DNA of 64,000 nt, taken from NCBI RefSeq assembly GCF_009857595.1, contig NZ_WWCU01000008.1:62001-126000 (forward strand), written 5' to 3'. How positions within the stretch are numbered: the first letter of the stretch is position 1; each line of letters starts with the position of its first letter. A program made the translations under genes and the position numbers. Below, in pieces: positions 11,359 to 20,368 of this stretch. The notes below the pieces were generated by a model. That model had not been told where the DNA came from, did not search any database, and was given only the letters and a program-made list of their open reading frames with translations. The stretch is from Pseudoduganella aquatica. GTDB lineage: Bacteria > Pseudomonadota > Gammaproteobacteria > Burkholderiales > Burkholderiaceae_D.

Positions 11359-11364
11359 TTATAT
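11359..11364 (-). promoter_or_regulatory. Candidate pssA-leuA promoter -10 box
   Basis: A perfect TATAAT on the minus strand, 69 bases before the pssA ATG in a G+C-rich background where this hexamer is rare. No good -35 is present at 16-18 bases. The predicted start of transcription falls at the edge of the 24-base palindrome. Confidence 0.45.
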
Positions 11365-11406
11365 AAGGGAGCACGCAGCAAAGAGAAAGTTTGGCCTATT
11401 GAATGC

Positions 11407-12174
11407 TTATTTGAACTTCACTTTGCCCACGACGCGCATTTCCAGCGTGGTCTCGCCGGGTTCGAAGCTCGGTTCGGACACTTCGGCGCTGTCCATGGCC
11501 TTGGCGCGCATCATCATCATGGGCGCCGGCGCGGCCATGGCTTCGCGGGCGTAGGCGCCGGAGCCTTCGAAGTCCACCGTGTCCAGCGTGGCGTCGCTGA
11601 CCTTGCGGCCCATGGCGGCGGCGATGGAGGCGATGCGCTCGTTCAGGTTCTGGTAGGTGGCGGCGATGCGCTGCTCGTCCAGCTTCTTGGTGGCGGCGGG
11701 CGACAGGCCGAAGCTCAGATTGTTCAGGGTCAGCACTTTCTGCGCGGCGGCCACGGTTTTCGGCAGCTTGTCCAGGCTGGTGGTGGTCACTTGCAGGTAC
11801 TGGCCCACGCGCCAGGCGGTGGGCACGCGCGGCTTGGGCGTGGCGCCGGCCGGCAGCGGGCGCTCGTCCGGGTACACCGGGTAGGTGTAGTAGCCCTGGG
11901 TTTTCAGGCTGGCCTGCGGGTCTTCCTTCTTCACGATGTCCAGGCCCTGCTTCATCTTCTGGTTCACGCGCGAGGCGGCGGCGGCCTTGTCCTTGTCCTG
12001 CTCCTCGATGGCCAGCGTGGCCACGGCCTGGTCGTTATTGGCGCGCACTTCGCCCTGGGCCGGCACGATGACCAGGGTGCCGCTGGTCGGGGTTTGCTGG
12101 GCTTGCGCTTGCGCGCCCAGGATCAGCATGGCGGCGGCGATAAGGGTCTTGGCAGCGGTTTTCTTGGCGGTCAT
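11407..12174 (-). CDS. SIMPL domain (DUF541) periplasmic protein
   Basis: A 255-residue exported protein. The N-terminal signal peptide ends at about AQAQA-QQ (residue 26). The mature part opens with the DUF541/SIMPL signature (TLVIVPAQGEVRANNDQAVA), continues with a YPVYPDERP insertion and ends with the strand TTLEMRVVGKVKFK. SIMPL proteins form oligomeric periplasmic assemblies of unclear function and are linked to stress in some bacteria. A short Met-rich stretch APMMMMRAKAM near residue 220 is unusual and may be flexible or metal-binding; this is speculation. Monocistronic, start chosen by the AAGGAG-like sequence before ATG. Confidence 0.85.
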   Translation of the reverse strand: MTAKKTAAKTLIAAAMLILGAQAQAQQTPTSGTLVIVPAQGEVRANNDQAVATLAIEEQDKDKAAAASRVNQKMKQGLDIVKKEDPQASLKTQGYYTYPVYPDERPLPAGATPKPRVPTAWRVGQYLQVTTTSLDKLPKTVAAAQKVLTLNNLSFGLSPAATKKLDEQRIAATYQNLNERIASIAAAMGRKVSDATLDTVDFEGSGAYAREAMAAPAPMMMMRAKAMDSAEVSEPSFEPGETTLEMRVVGKVKFK

Positions 12175-12319
12175 TCTGTTGCTCCTTGGTTAAATCGTGA
12201 AGCAACTTTAACCGAATTTCACGATGCCACAGGCACAACTAAGTGAGCGTTTGTAACAGTGAAAGCCCGGTGCGCCGTGATAGTATCGACAAGATCACCA
12301 CCACCACTGGGAGTACGTC

Positions 12320-12736
12320 ATGGGATTGCTCGATCAGCTTGCAGGACAAGTGCTCGGTTCACTGGGCTCGCAACAGCAGGACCCGGTGCCGCAGGGCGAC
12401 CTGGTCAACACCGTGATGGGCCTGCTCAACCAGGCCGGCGGACTACAGGGCCTGCTGCAGAAATTGCAGGCCAGCGGCCTGGGCGACCAGGTGGCGTCCT
12501 GGGTGGGCACCGGCGAGAACCAGACCGTGTCCGGCAACCAGATCGCGGATGCGCTGGGCAGCGGGCAGCTGGCGCAGATCGCGCAGCAGGCCGGCCTGGA
12601 GCCGGAGCACGCCAGCGCCGGCCTGGCCCAGCTGCTGCCGCAAATTATCGACCAGCTGACGCCGAACGGCGCCGTGCCGCAGGACGACATGGTGGCGCAG
12701 GGCCTCAGCCTGCTCAAGGGCAAGCTGTTCGGCTAA
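12320..12736 (+). CDS. YidB family protein (DUF937-related)
   Basis: A 138-residue cytoplasmic protein with the YidB-family opening MGLLDQLAGQVLGSLG and the helix-rich core GLLQKLQASGLGDQVASWVG, NQTVSGNQIADALGSGQL and LAQLLPQIIDQLTPNG. No signal peptide or membrane segment. The family has no established function; structures show a compact all-helical fold. It is transcribed alone and converges with the EAL gene, only 19 bases apart. Confidence 0.88.
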   Translation: MGLLDQLAGQVLGSLGSQQQDPVPQGDLVNTVMGLLNQAGGLQGLLQKLQASGLGDQVASWVGTGENQTVSGNQIADALGSGQLAQIAQQAGLEPEHASAGLAQLLPQIIDQLTPNGAVPQDDMVAQGLSLLKGKLFG

Positions 12737-12755
12737 GCCCTGCCCCGCGCCGGCC

Positions 12756-14555
12756 TCAGGCCAGCGCGCGCAGCAGGCGGCGGCCCGCCTGCGCTTCCGC
12801 AGCGCCGCCGCCGCACCAGGCCAGGAAGCCGGCCGGCTCGAGCGGACGCGCAAACAGATAGCCTTGCGCCTCGTCGCAGCCGGCCAGTTTCAAAAAGGTC
12901 TGCACTTCGCCGCATTCCACGCCTTCGGCCACCACGCGGTGGCCCAGGTCCTGCGTCAGCGAAATCATGGTGCTGACCAGCGACTGCTTGCGCACGTCGT
13001 CTTCCAGGCCGATGATGAAGGACTGGTCGATCTTGACCACGTCGGCCGGCATGCTCTGCAAATAGGACAGGCTGCTGTAGCCGGTGCCGAAGTCGTCGAT
13101 GGCCAGGCGCACGCCGATGGCGGCGATGGCTTGCAGCGTGGCATGGGCGCGCTCCGGGTGTTCCATGATGGCGCTCTCGGTAATCTCCAGCTCCAGGCAG
13201 GACGGGGGCAAGTCATACATATTCAGGTAATGCTCAACCTGGGCCACGAAGTCCGGCTCCAGCAGATTGGCGGCCGACACATTGACCGCCAGCTGCAGCT
13301 GCATGCCGGCATTGCGCCAGGCGCGCTGCTGGCGCAGCGCCGCGTTCAGCACCCAGGCCGTGGTGGCCTGCGCCAATCCGGAACGCTCAATCACGGGAAT
13401 GAACTCGCCGGGCGACACATTGCCCAGTTCGGGATGCGTCCAGCGCAGCAGCGCCTCGGCGCCCACGCAGGCGCCGCTTTCCATGTCCACGCGCGGCTGG
13501 AACACCAGGCGCAGCTGGCTGCTGCTTTCCAGCGCGTCGCCAAACTCGTTGAGCAGGCGGAAGCGGCGCTGGCAAGCGTCGTCGTCGCTACGCGAATAGA
13601 TGGCAATGCGGCTGGACTGGAAAATGGCGCCGTGGGCCGCGCTCTGCGCGGTGCGCAGCACGTCCAGGCAGTCGGCCCCGCCCAGCACGAAGGGCGCCAC
13701 GCCTATGGTCGGCGTGGCGATATGGCGCGACTTGGCCAGGCTGGACGCCCGGGCCAGCTTTTCCTTCAGCACCGGCAGGTATTCCTCCAGCGTGGTGCAA
13801 GGCGGGGCGAACAGCGCGAACTGGGCGTCGCCCACATGGTAGACCTGGCGGCCCGGACCGAGCTGGGAGCGTATCCATTGGCTGGCCTCGGTCACCAGTT
13901 CGTCCAGGTAGGACGAGCTGCGCACCCGCGCCGCGCTGCCCAGCTGCTCGGGCGTGGCCAGGTTGACCACCACCGCCAGGCGCAGCTCGTCCGGCGGGCA
14001 GTCGTTCTTCATGTCCTGGAAGTCCTCGATGAACTGGCTGCGGTTGGGCAGGCCGCTGAGCGGGTCCACCCGCCCTGCCGTATGCCGCAGCTCGATCTGC
14101 GCCATCACCATCTCGGCCAGGTCGGACAGGCAGGCTACTTCCTCGGGCGTGGTGTGGCGCCGCTCGTAGCCCATCACGCACAGGGCGCCCAGGCAATGGC
14201 CGTCGGCCGTGATCAGCGGCGCGCCGGCGTAGTAGCGCACGCCGCTTGCGGCCAGCGCGCCGTGGCGGAAATAGTGGTCTTCCAGCAGATCGGCAATGAC
14301 CAGCGCGCCGCCGGTGTCCACCACTTCGGCGCAAGGCGCCTTCAGGCGCGGAATGGAGTTCTGCTCCAGGCCCAGGCGGGACTTGAACCACTGCCGGTCG
14401 CTGTCGGTGAGGGAAATGGCCGCGATCTCCAGACCGAATATGCGCGCAGCCAGGCGCGTGATGCGGTCAAAGGCTTTGCTCGGGCGGGTGTCGAGCAATT
14501 GCAGTTTATACAGGGCGTCGAGACGGGCTGCTTCGGTTTGGCAAGAAATAGTCAT
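12756..14555 (-). CDS. GAF - degenerate GGDEF - EAL protein (probable c-di-GMP phosphodiesterase)
   Basis: A 599-residue cytoplasmic signalling protein. Residues 1-170 form a GAF sensor domain (ALYKLQLLDTRPSKAFDRIT opening, typical of GAF domains fused to output modules). Residues about 175-330 align with GGDEF (DPLSGLPNRSQFI) but the active-site loop reads VGDAQFAL instead of GG(D/E)EF, so cyclase activity is very unlikely. The EAL domain from about 345 is intact: EAL motif GAEALLRW at 366-368, DDFGTGYSSLSYL with metal-binding Asp pair, KIDQSFI, and EGVE. It therefore should hydrolyse c-di-GMP to pGpG under control of GAF and possibly GTP binding to the GGDEF remnant. Confidence 0.92.
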   Translation of the reverse strand: MTISCQTEAARLDALYKLQLLDTRPSKAFDRITRLAARIFGLEIAAISLTDSDRQWFKSRLGLEQNSIPRLKAPCAEVVDTGGALVIADLLEDHYFRHGALAASGVRYYAGAPLITADGHCLGALCVMGYERRHTTPEEVACLSDLAEMVMAQIELRHTAGRVDPLSGLPNRSQFIEDFQDMKNDCPPDELRLAVVVNLATPEQLGSAARVRSSSYLDELVTEASQWIRSQLGPGRQVYHVGDAQFALFAPPCTTLEEYLPVLKEKLARASSLAKSRHIATPTIGVAPFVLGGADCLDVLRTAQSAAHGAIFQSSRIAIYSRSDDDACQRRFRLLNEFGDALESSSQLRLVFQPRVDMESGACVGAEALLRWTHPELGNVSPGEFIPVIERSGLAQATTAWVLNAALRQQRAWRNAGMQLQLAVNVSAANLLEPDFVAQVEHYLNMYDLPPSCLELEITESAIMEHPERAHATLQAIAAIGVRLAIDDFGTGYSSLSYLQSMPADVVKIDQSFIIGLEDDVRKQSLVSTMISLTQDLGHRVVAEGVECGEVQTFLKLAGCDEAQGYLFARPLEPAGFLAWCGGGAAEAQAGRRLLRALA

Positions 14556-14882
14556 GGCTGGTCCGGTCAGGGTCGATACGGCGCGCGCAGCAAGGCAGCG
14601 GCGGGGTAATCAATGCGGGACTGGGCACTGGCACGTGCCGGCGGCGGCACGAGAAATCGGGTAAAACTGAGCGGGAGTAGGGCTCGGAGGGGCGCTGCTT
14701 TATTACTTATTGCTGAGTTGCAGAATAGCATGAGACACAAAAAACTGCACGTTCAAAATGCAAGCCGTGCGCCATGCAGGCCTGACAGCGAAAGGTTTGC
14801 GCTGAGACAAATCGCCCTGACCGCTGCAACGGTAAAGTCTAATGACCTTCCAACCATTTCTTTAGAGCAAGAAAGGAAAGTC
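14556..14882. other. 327-base gap with no supported gene; G+C drops along it
   Basis: Between the EAL gene start and the BPSL0067-like gene. The left half has normal high G+C; from about 14690 it becomes AT-richer. Open frames read through it in phase with the next gene but lack coding character and a ribosome-binding site. A possible promoter for the downstream pair is TTGCGC near 14797 with TAAAGT near 14834, but spacing is poor. Nothing else recognised. Confidence 0.5.
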
Positions 14883-15269
14883 ATGCCATATACCTATTCC
14901 AAAGTCGATGATCTGCAAAAAACCGACATGGTCGGCTCCCATCAGTGCGTTGCTCTCGTGCAAGTCTATGCAGGAGCGCCATCGACACTGGCGTGGCGTA
15001 AAGGAGATGATGTCGTTGGCAACGCTGCAATTAAGAAAGGCACAGCAATCGCAACCTTCATCGATGCGAAATATCCCAACCGCAGTACTGGCAACCATGC
15101 CGCGTTCTATCTGAAGGACGGTGTCGGCGGGATCTACATCATGGACCAATGGAAGACGAAACCTGGCGGCAAGGTATCGTCGCGCTTTATTCCGCGCTTG
15201 GGCAAACACAAAAAAGGACGCTTCATCCGCCCCAGCAATAATGCCGACGCCTACTCCATCATCGAATAG
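14883..15269 (+). CDS. BPSL0067 family protein (candidate papain-like amidase)
   Basis: A 128-residue protein without signal peptide. AGAAAGGAAAGTC places a strong Shine-Dalgarno before ATG 14883. The segment HQCVALVQVYAG with Cys22, GNHAAFYL with His72 and YIMDQWK with Asp88 has the spacing expected for a Cys-His-Asp catalytic triad of small NlpC/P60- or CHAP-like amidases; the tryptophan and KKGTAIATF strand between them also fit. I recognise the sequence as the BPSL0067 family, named after a Burkholderia protein. It is followed after six bases by a secreted STY0301-like protein. Local G+C is about 47 percent (28 of 60 at 15001-15060) against 65-75 percent nearby, indicating recent acquisition. 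An effector role is inference. Confidence 0.75.
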   Translation: MPYTYSKVDDLQKTDMVGSHQCVALVQVYAGAPSTLAWRKGDDVVGNAAIKKGTAIATFIDAKYPNRSTGNHAAFYLKDGVGGIYIMDQWKTKPGGKVSSRFIPRLGKHKKGRFIRPSNNADAYSIIE

Positions 15270-15275
15270 CTATTC

Positions 15276-15728
15276 ATGCGCCCTCTCACCTCAAAAGTAT
15301 TTCCATTGCCGGCTATCCTAACTCTGACTCTGGGAGTACTAATTCCAGGCAAAGCAATGAGTGCGCAAGCGCTCGAATGCCCAAAGGAGCTCCCTGCCAC
15401 ATCATTCCAGTTGGCAAACGCACCACCTGGCTGGCGGTTCTTTGCGGAACTGCCTCTCTACCTGCATGCGGCAGAGCCAATGAGCGGGCCTCCAGAGCAA
15501 CTAGGCCATCTGATTGAAGATTCCGTAAAAAAAAATAAGGATCAGTGGACTTACACATACACTCTGGATGGCCCCTTTCCCAATGGAAAATGGCTGCTCT
15601 GCTCTTACGGCGCCCATAGCGAAATGACACTCTCGAAACGCATCAGCGACGAAACGCAGATGTGCAAGATAAGCTATCGCAAGGGCAGTAAGGCCGAACA
15701 GCGCGAGATAAATATCCATTGCGAATAG
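15276..15728 (+). CDS. STY0301-like periplasmic protein (possible immunity partner)
   Basis: A 150-residue protein with an N-terminal signal peptide (hydrophobic core to about residue 22, cleavage near AMSA-QA at 30-31). The mature protein has exactly four cysteines (35, 109, 130, 149), consistent with two disulfide bonds in the periplasm. The sequence CPKELPA, a GWRFF-type segment and the late strand KWLLCSYG match the STY0301 family as I remember it; such genes are often found beside BPSL0067 or peptidoglycan-amidase genes. Six bases behind the preceding gene and of the same low G+C (28 of 60 at 15301-15360), so both came together. The periplasmic location is what an immunity protein to a cell-wall amidase would need. 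Confidence 0.65.
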   Translation: MRPLTSKVFPLPAILTLTLGVLIPGKAMSAQALECPKELPATSFQLANAPPGWRFFAELPLYLHAAEPMSGPPEQLGHLIEDSVKKNKDQWTYTYTLDGPFPNGKWLLCSYGAHSEMTLSKRISDETQMCKISYRKGSKAEQREINIHCE

Positions 15729-15752
15729 CCCGCCGGCTTGCGCGGGCGGGCT
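15727..15752. repeat. 26-bp hairpin, copy 1
   Basis: Arms AGCCCGCC (15727-15734) and GGCGGGCT (15745-15752) with a ten-base loop. All 26 bases are identical to the ilvC terminator hairpin at 18765-18790. It overlaps the stop codon of the STY0301-like gene and lies between convergent genes; it lacks a T-run on either strand, unlike the second copy. Confidence 0.75.
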
Positions 15753-15770
15753 GCGGGTGCCTGAGGAGGA

Positions 15771-17885
15771 TTAGAGGAAGAAGGCCTCGGGTTCGGCGAC
15801 GCCGACCAGCGCGGCGAATTGCGCAACGGGCGGGAACGGGCCTGGGTTCTCGTTCAGGCTCTTGAGCAGGGCTGGCAGCGCGGCAATGGCGCTGGACAGC
15901 GTGGCGTCGTCCTGGATGCCGGCCAGCCAGGCCGAGGCGGCCGCCAGGTTCTGCCCGGTGTAGGCCGCTTCCGTTTGCAGCACCGTCAGGCCGGCGGTGA
16001 ATTCCGCCGCCGCCACGGCCTTGGCTTGCAGCGCCAGCGCGTCGCTGCCCTGCGCCGCCTGCGTCAGCGCGATGGCGGTGCCGCCCAGGGTCAGGTAGCC
16101 CTTGGTGATCAATCCGGTCCAATACTGCAAGCCGGCGCTGTCGGCGGCGTGGCCGAACATGTTCAGATACATCTGGTTGACGGCCACGTCAGTTGCCTTC
16201 CCGCCGAACTGCTGCTGGAATTCGGCCGACTGCACCAGCGCCGTCTCCAGCACATGCACGCTGCTCTGGGCCTGCCAATAGCCCTGCCCCGCCGGTTCCG
16301 CCGGACGGTGCAGGAGGGCCGCGTACAGCTTGCCGACTTCTATCGCGCTGATGGCGGGTACGCCCGCGCCGCTGTTGGCGCGCGCGATGGCGGCCGCGTC
16401 GTTCAGGCTGCCGGTGTCGATATCGCCGATGTGCGCGGCCGGCGTGCTCACGCCGAGCGCGGAGCCCAGGTAGGACGTCAGCAGCGTTTCCGGATGCCCG
16501 CTGGCCATGGCGGCGGCCAGCTTGTCGACCAGCGACGCCTGCAGCACCACCGAGGCCTGGCCGATGTGGGCCAGCGCGCCGTAAATGCCGCCGCCGGCGG
16601 TATTGGTTTGCTCGATATTGGCCAGGCCCGCTTCCAGCACCTGGCCGAAAGCCTGCGTCGCCAGGGCGCTCAGTTTTGCGGCAGCCGCCGTCAGGCTGGC
16701 ATTGCCGGCCTGGGCGACGCTGCTGGCGAGCAGCGCGCTGATGAAGCTGGCGCTGCTCAGGTCGGTGGCGCCGCTGGCGTGCGCGAGGGTGCCTGCCAGC
16801 GCGCCGGCAACCGCCTTGAAGGCTTGCGCTTCGCTGAGCTGGCCGGATCCGCCAGCCAGGCTGACCAGCGTGCGGGCCACCGCCAGTTGCAGGCCGTCCA
16901 GGCTGGCAGCCACCACTTGCAGGTGCAGCGCTGCCGGCACGGAGGCGGGTGCTCCCGGATCGCTGTCGATGGCGGCGGATAGCGGGCTGGTCTTGCTCAC
17001 GTCGGTGGCGCCCAGGCCGAACGCTTCGGCCAGGCGGGCGCTGGCCTGGGCCGCGCTCGCGCCCTGCAGCTGCAGCTGCAGGTGCAGCGAGGACAGCGCG
17101 TTGACGGCCTTGCTTTGGGTGGTGGCGGCATAGCTGCCGTGCTGCGCCAGGCCGGTGGTGGCGTCGGTGCCGCCGGTGACCAGCAGCGACACGGGAATCT
17201 GGCCGGGCGGCACGATGCCGGCATTGGACGCCGTCAGGATGTAGCGGCCTTGGCTGTCCGTGACAGCATTCCATTCGCCCTGGTCGAACTGGCCGTTGCC
17301 GTTGGCGTCGTTAAAGACGGTGGCGCCCTGCACATAGCCGGTCGCTTGCACCTGGCCGGTGTAGGCGGTATAGCCCCAGTCCTTGAGCGTGGAAGCCAGG
17401 AAGGGCAGCTCGGCCTTGAAGGCAGCCAGCGAAGCGGCGTCGGTGACGCGATCCAGGTAGGCGCCCACGAGGGCAACATTGCTGCCCTGGTAGGCGGCCA
17501 GTTCCGGCCCGGTGTCCATTTCTGCGCTGAACGCCAAGGCCGCCGCCGCTTTGCTCTCCAGCGCCGTCTTGTCGCTGCCTTGCGCGCCGAGCGCCAGATA
17601 GAGCGGCAATGCGCCGCGGCTGATCGCGCCGCTGTCCAGCAGCGCGGTCCAGTAATTCGCCCCGGCGGCGTCGGTGGCATGGCCGAACAGCTGGTGATAG
17701 AAGAAGCGCACCATGGCGGCATTGCTTTCGTCCGCATGCGCAACCTTGAACTCAGGCGAAGCGGCGAGCGTCGCCGCCACCTCCGCGCTGCTCTGGCTGG
17801 CGACGAGGGTGATGGTCAGCGCTTCCGGCACGCGGTTGCTGTAGGCGACGAAGAGCTTTGCGATATCGGTCGGTGAGAGGGGCAT
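15771..17885 (-). CDS. DUF4214 domain protein with two modules and an EF-hand-like loop
   Basis: A 704-residue Ala-rich protein of unknown function. Residues about 55-150 (MVRFFYHQLFGHATDAAGANYW) and about 530-670 (VNQMYLNMFGHAADSAGLQYW) are two DUF4214 modules, a fold common in secreted bacterial surface and RTX-associated proteins. Between them is DANGNGQFDQGE at 193-204, a 12-residue EF-hand/dockerin-type calcium loop inside a small carboxypeptidase-regulatory-like beta domain, and a long helical Ala/Leu/Ser-rich middle. There is no signal peptide, which fits type I secretion, but no type I transporter is adjacent. Cysteine-free. G+C is very high (46 of 60 at 15901-15960), in sharp contrast with the gene pair next to it. 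Confidence 0.8.
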   Translation of the reverse strand: MPLSPTDIAKLFVAYSNRVPEALTITLVASQSSAEVAATLAASPEFKVAHADESNAAMVRFFYHQLFGHATDAAGANYWTALLDSGAISRGALPLYLALGAQGSDKTALESKAAAALAFSAEMDTGPELAAYQGSNVALVGAYLDRVTDAASLAAFKAELPFLASTLKDWGYTAYTGQVQATGYVQGATVFNDANGNGQFDQGEWNAVTDSQGRYILTASNAGIVPPGQIPVSLLVTGGTDATTGLAQHGSYAATTQSKAVNALSSLHLQLQLQGASAAQASARLAEAFGLGATDVSKTSPLSAAIDSDPGAPASVPAALHLQVVAASLDGLQLAVARTLVSLAGGSGQLSEAQAFKAVAGALAGTLAHASGATDLSSASFISALLASSVAQAGNASLTAAAAKLSALATQAFGQVLEAGLANIEQTNTAGGGIYGALAHIGQASVVLQASLVDKLAAAMASGHPETLLTSYLGSALGVSTPAAHIGDIDTGSLNDAAAIARANSGAGVPAISAIEVGKLYAALLHRPAEPAGQGYWQAQSSVHVLETALVQSAEFQQQFGGKATDVAVNQMYLNMFGHAADSAGLQYWTGLITKGYLTLGGTAIALTQAAQGSDALALQAKAVAAAEFTAGLTVLQTEAAYTGQNLAAASAWLAGIQDDATLSSAIAALPALLKSLNENPGPFPPVAQFAALVGVAEPEAFFL

Positions 17886-18046
17886 AGTGGCGCCTGTAAG
17901 GTTGAGTAATCGAAACAGCTTGAAGTTATAAGATTGTCATAATTATTAATTTGAGAATGTGCCAGCCATCACAAACATGGCGCGGAAAACTTGCCAAAAG
18001 GAACATTGTTTGCGAATATGGTGAATTGTTGTCTTTTTGAGAATAC

Positions 18047-18757
18047 ATGAAACATTTAGTCCCCCTGCTGCTATTTGCCTGCTGCGCCGCGAGCGCCCAG
18101 CAAACCGATGCCAACAGCGATACCGCCGCTCCGGCGGTGGAAGTGGCCAATTTGCGCAATCCGGTGCTGAAGTCCTACAAGACCATGCTGGCTGGGGTGG
18201 ACATCTACGAACGCATGAAGGCCAAGGCGCCCAACACCACGCTGCGTTTCCGCCTGCTGGCGCCGGACGGCGCGCACGCCAAACCCTTCACCTTGCGCAT
18301 CGCCAACGATGACACCTCGGTCGGCGTGCCGGTGGAGGCCAACGGCACCTTCGCCCTCCCCCTGCTGCCGGAGCTGAGCGGCGACGCCGAACTGATCGTC
18401 AACGCCAAAAAAGGCAGCGTGCGCTGGACTCCGGACATCCGCCCGGCAGGCGAGCCGGACACGGTGCGCCGCCTGGGCGACCTGCGGCTGGAGTGCGAGG
18501 TGTGGTGGGTTATCGAGCAGGAGGATATGGGCTTTTTCCGGCGCAAGCTGATGCAGGCCGTGGGCAGCCCTTGCGCCAGCAAGATGAGCACGCTGTTTTA
18601 CGAGCCGGGGCGCAAGGTGAGCGGCGCCACGCTGGAGCACGGCGGCAAGCGCTTGCCGCTGAAGGTCGTGCGCAACGGTTATGCGTTTGTCCTGCCGCTG
18701 CAGGACAAGAGCCTGGAGGATGAGGCGGCCATCGTGATCGAGTATGCGGAGTCCTGA
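18047..18757 (+). CDS. Exported protein of unknown function
   Basis: A 236-residue protein with a signal peptide (MKHLVPLLLFACCAASAQQ, cleavage near residue 18). I do not recognise a named family. The mature part appears mostly beta (TTLRFRLLAPDG, FTLRIANDDTSVGVPV, AELIVNAKKGSVRWTPDIRP) and could be a periplasmic beta-sandwich; two Cys (CEVWW and SPCASK) may form a disulfide. A repeating pattern of surface lysine/arginine pairs and the ending IVIEYAES are unremarkable. It is monocistronic and converges with ilvC, sharing the hairpin at 18765-18790. The 161-base region upstream is AT-rich and probably holds its promoter. Confidence 0.65.
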   Translation: MKHLVPLLLFACCAASAQQTDANSDTAAPAVEVANLRNPVLKSYKTMLAGVDIYERMKAKAPNTTLRFRLLAPDGAHAKPFTLRIANDDTSVGVPVEANGTFALPLLPELSGDAELIVNAKKGSVRWTPDIRPAGEPDTVRRLGDLRLECEVWWVIEQEDMGFFRRKLMQAVGSPCASKMSTLFYEPGRKVSGATLEHGGKRLPLKVVRNGYAFVLPLQDKSLEDEAAIVIEYAES

Positions 18758-18758
18758 A

Positions 18759-18791
18759 TAAAAAAGCCCGCCGGCTTGCGCGGGCGGGCTC
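18759..18791 (-). terminator. Rho-independent terminator of ilvC (26-bp hairpin, copy 2)
   Basis: Stem AGCCCGCC (18765-18772) with GGCGGGCT (18783-18790), ten-base loop, and a run of A at 18760-18765 which is a T-run on the minus strand. It lies 32 bases past the ilvC stop. The 26-base hairpin is identical to that at 15727-15752. Confidence 0.88.
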
Positions 18792-18821
18792 GATGCAGGA
18801 CGGGCTTGCGCCCGCGCCGCA

Positions 18822-20367
<1,546 letters not shown>

Positions 20368-20368
<1 letters not shown>

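Noticed and set aside
12864..14609. 581-codon plus-strand frame over the EAL gene
   Set aside because: Antisense shadow; no motif, and the minus-strand gene has all its domains.
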